Shown here piece by piece: positions 62,747 to 64,000 of a stretch of DNA of 64,000 nucleotides; positions within the stretch are counted from its first letter, which is position 1, and each line of letters begins with the position of its first letter. Below the pieces are notes generated by a model. That model was given only the letters and a program-made list of their open reading frames with translations. It was not told where the DNA came from and ran no database searches. Source of the DNA: Bacteroidota bacterium (lineage in GTDB: Bacteria; Bacteroidota; Bacteroidia; UKL13-3); assembly GCA_027487835.1 (NCBI GenBank), contig JAIYCU010000012.1:200679-264678 (forward strand), in the 5' to 3' direction. The position numbers and the translations under genes are program-made.

Positions 62747-62911
62747 ATGTGGAAGAAAATTGGATATTATATCGCCTTCTGGCGCAAACCAGACCCTGAC
62801 AGTCCGTCATCATTTAACCTTAAAATTATGCATGGTATCAATAGAATCAGCATACTTATGTTCATTTTTGCACTTGCTGTCATAATCTATAGATTGGTAC
62901 GCACTTTGTAA
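62747..62911 (+). CDS. Small membrane protein, apparent DUF6728 member
   Basis: Fifty-four residues: an aromatic-rich N-terminal part (MWKKIGYYIAFWRKPDPDSPSSFNLKIMHGINRIS) and a single helix (ILMFIFALAVIIYRLV). This matches my memory of DUF6728, a short Bacteroidota membrane family. The frame starts cleanly at ATG and stops 22 bases before the next gene. It is divergent from mntR, 102 bases from that start. Confidence 0.75.
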   Translation: MWKKIGYYIAFWRKPDPDSPSSFNLKIMHGINRISILMFIFALAVIIYRLVRTL

Positions 62912-62933
62912 TTTCTAAATAAATTTAAAAAAC

Positions 62934-63605
62934 ATGTTATTATATATTATTGTTCCCCTACTGCTTAGTTTTTATGTAAGTTGGAAATTTAAATCTAAAG
63001 TTAAAGAATACTCACAGGTTGGGTTAGCTAACCACCTTACTGGGGCAGAAATTGCAGAAAAAATGCTAAATGATCATGGAATATTTGATGTAAAAATTCT
63101 AAGTTCTGAAGGAGAATTAACAGATCACTATAATCCAACTAATAAAACTGTCAATTTAAGTCATGACGTTTATTTTGGAAGAAGCGTTATTGCTGCTGCA
63201 GTATCAGCGCATGAAGTAGGGCATGCTGTTCAACATGCAAAAGGTTATGCATGGTTAAAGTTTAGATCATCAGTAGTTCCGGTTGTAAGTATTGCATCTA
63301 AATATGTTCAATGGATACTTTTAATTGGTGTATTTACAATCAATGCATTCCCAGCTTTGCTTTTAGCAGGTATTGTTTTATTTGCTTTAACTACTATCTT
63401 TTCAATTATAACCTTGCCAGTTGAATTTGATGCAAGTAAAAGAGCCTTAGCTTGGTTAGATACAAAAGGAATCGTTAGAAAAGAAGAATATCCAATGACA
63501 AAAGATGCCCTTAAATGGGCAGCAAGCACCTATATAGTTGCTGCAATTGCTTCAATAGCAACATTATTGTATTACCTTCAAATCTATATGGGAAGAAGAG
63601 ATTAA
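62934..63605 (+). CDS. YugP-family zinc metallopeptidase (putative neutral membrane protease)
   Basis: A 223-residue membrane peptidase. It has an N-terminal helix (LYIIVPLLLSFYVSWKF), NHLTGAEIAEKMLNDHGIFDVKI, YNPTNKTVNLSHDVYFGRSVIAAAVSAHEVGHAVQHAKGY (zinc motif HEVGH), two helices, and a third ligand region LPVEFDASKRALAWL. A C-terminal helix closes it. The family is widespread with unknown substrates. A strong terminator follows at 63633. Confidence 0.9.
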   Translation: MLLYIIVPLLLSFYVSWKFKSKVKEYSQVGLANHLTGAEIAEKMLNDHGIFDVKILSSEGELTDHYNPTNKTVNLSHDVYFGRSVIAAAVSAHEVGHAVQHAKGYAWLKFRSSVVPVVSIASKYVQWILLIGVFTINAFPALLLAGIVLFALTTIFSIITLPVEFDASKRALAWLDTKGIVRKEEYPMTKDALKWAASTYIVAAIASIATLLYYLQIYMGRRD

Positions 63606-63632
63606 TATTAAAATCAAACATTATTTCAATAT

Positions 63633-63662
63633 AAAAAGCAGTCAGCAATGGCTGCTTTTTTT
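63633..63662 (+). terminator. Intrinsic terminator after the metallopeptidase gene
   Basis: AAAAAGCAG, a 10-base loop, CTGCTTTTT and two more T. It lies 28 bases past the stop of the metallopeptidase gene. Confidence 0.85.
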
Positions 63663-63860
63663 GTTTCGGTATGAACCAAAAATGGTTCGAGTCCGCTAGC
63701 CTATAAAGAAGATTTTAGCGGTTGGCTATTGGCTAACAAGAATCAAGATATTGGAGGTTTTCATGTTAGAAGTCAATGGTCCATAGCAATCCCAGATGGA
63801 TTGCATTCACTTTCTGTTTCTCTTGCTCATTCTTTCGGCTTTTGGGCTTGCTGCAGGGGC
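63663..63860. other. Spacer between the metallopeptidase terminator and the 5S terminator
   Basis: About 200 bases without a supported gene. It holds a small inverted repeat GAACCA-AAAA-TGGTTC (63674-63689) whose right arm runs into TGGTTCGAGTCC, similar to a tRNA T-arm but with no further cloverleaf. A plus-strand frame is open through this spacer and continues into the terminator and 5S rRNA, so it is not a credible gene. Confidence 0.5.
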
Positions 63861-63893
63861 AAAAAAAAAGCCTTTACTTACGTAAAGGCTTTT
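63861..63893 (-). terminator. Intrinsic terminator of the rRNA operon
   Basis: On the minus strand AAAAGCCTTTAC, a 4-base loop, GTAAAGGCTTTT and five more T. The 12-base stem is perfect. It lies just past the 3' end of the 5S rRNA and would end the rRNA operon. Confidence 0.92.
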
Positions 63894-63899
63894 AAAGAA

Positions 63900-64000
63900 T
63901 CCGGCAACGACATACTTTCCCAGGTATTACCCAAGTATCATCTGCGCTGATGGGCTTAACTACTCTGTTCGGAAAGGGAAGAGGTGGACACCATCGCTAA
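63900..64000 (-). rRNA. rrf: 5S ribosomal RNA, 3' part
   Basis: The minus strand reads TTAGCGATGGTGTCCACC, then CCGAACAGAGTAGTTAAGCCC, CAGCGCAGATGATACTTGGG and CTGGGAAAGTATGTCGTTGCCGG, the standard 5S loop A to helix IV sequence. About ten bases of the 5' end lie beyond the window edge. The 16S and 23S genes should be upstream on the minus strand, outside the window. Confidence 0.92.

Noticed and set aside
63674..63700. T-arm-like GGTTCGAGTCC suggesting a tRNA
   Set aside because: No acceptor, D or anticodon arm can be folded around it; the match is short.
63729..63950. 73-codon plus-strand frame near the right edge
   Set aside because: It begins at TTG and runs through the rRNA terminator and into the 5S rRNA; not a gene.

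Overview
The window is 64 kb of AT-rich bacterial chromosome from a member of the Bacteroidota. The signs are a fused LpxC-FabZ protein, PorX (the type IX secretion regulator), two proteins with type IX C-terminal sorting domains, SprB-type repeats in a giant surface protein, DUF4290, DUF5686 and an apparent DUF6728 protein, little sign of Shine-Dalgarno sequences, and promoters of the TTTG / TAnnTTTG type. I cannot place it below phylum with confidence. Coding density is high, and there is no IS element, integrase, prophage or CRISPR array. Most of it looks like core chromosome.

Layout. 1-6.9 kb: the end of a DUF2911 gene, a GT2 glycosyltransferase, an ion antiporter, YraN, a drug/metabolite exporter, dihydroorotase, an Mpo1-like protein, pirin and a Crp/Fnr regulator. 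7.2-14 kb: a secreted type IX cargo protein, RecN, DUF4290, a TonB-dependent receptor and DapD. 14.3-19.5 kb: uracil-DNA glycosylase and SbcD-SbcC (DNA repair). 19.5-26.4 kb: a divergent esterase facing a tightly packed operon of hydrolase, ATP-grasp ligase, GCS2-type carboxylate-amine ligase, class-I glutamine amidotransferase, second ATP-grasp-like protein and lpxB. This is the best candidate for an uncharacterised biosynthetic pathway. 26.4-31.5 kb: lipid A genes (lpxA, lpxC-fabZ, lpxD) with an ABC ATPase and an HD phosphohydrolase. 31.5-38.1 kb: PorX, a soluble PAS histidine kinase, an M48 lipoprotein protease and a DUF5686 outer-membrane protein. 38.1-41.9 kb: cytochrome c maturation genes ccmC-ccmD-ccmE-ccmF, including a 57-residue CcmD and a CcmE with the cysteine-type (CxxxY) heme site. 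42-49.3 kb: a 2257-residue PKD/SprB/SdrD surface protein and a small secreted partner. 49.8-55 kb: thrS-infC-rpmI-rplT, two lipoproteins, tRNA-Ala(GGC), and rplU-rpmA. 55.1-58.4 kb: sugar-phosphate transferase, lipoprotein and an unusual Gfo/Idh protein. 58.6-64 kb: pcm, smpB, a thioesterase, an Nramp-USP fusion with its MntR-like regulator and operator, a 54-residue membrane protein, a YugP-type peptidase, and the 3' part of a 5S rRNA on the minus strand.

The most unexpected DNA-level signal is a highly iterated oligomer, TTGGTTCAAACC. I find it 12 times exactly, plus one 10-of-12 copy. It lies in both orientations, in at least three reading frames inside unrelated genes, and in two intergenic regions. 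This is far above chance and is not explained by any gene annotation. All calls are from reading sequence only. No database search was run.
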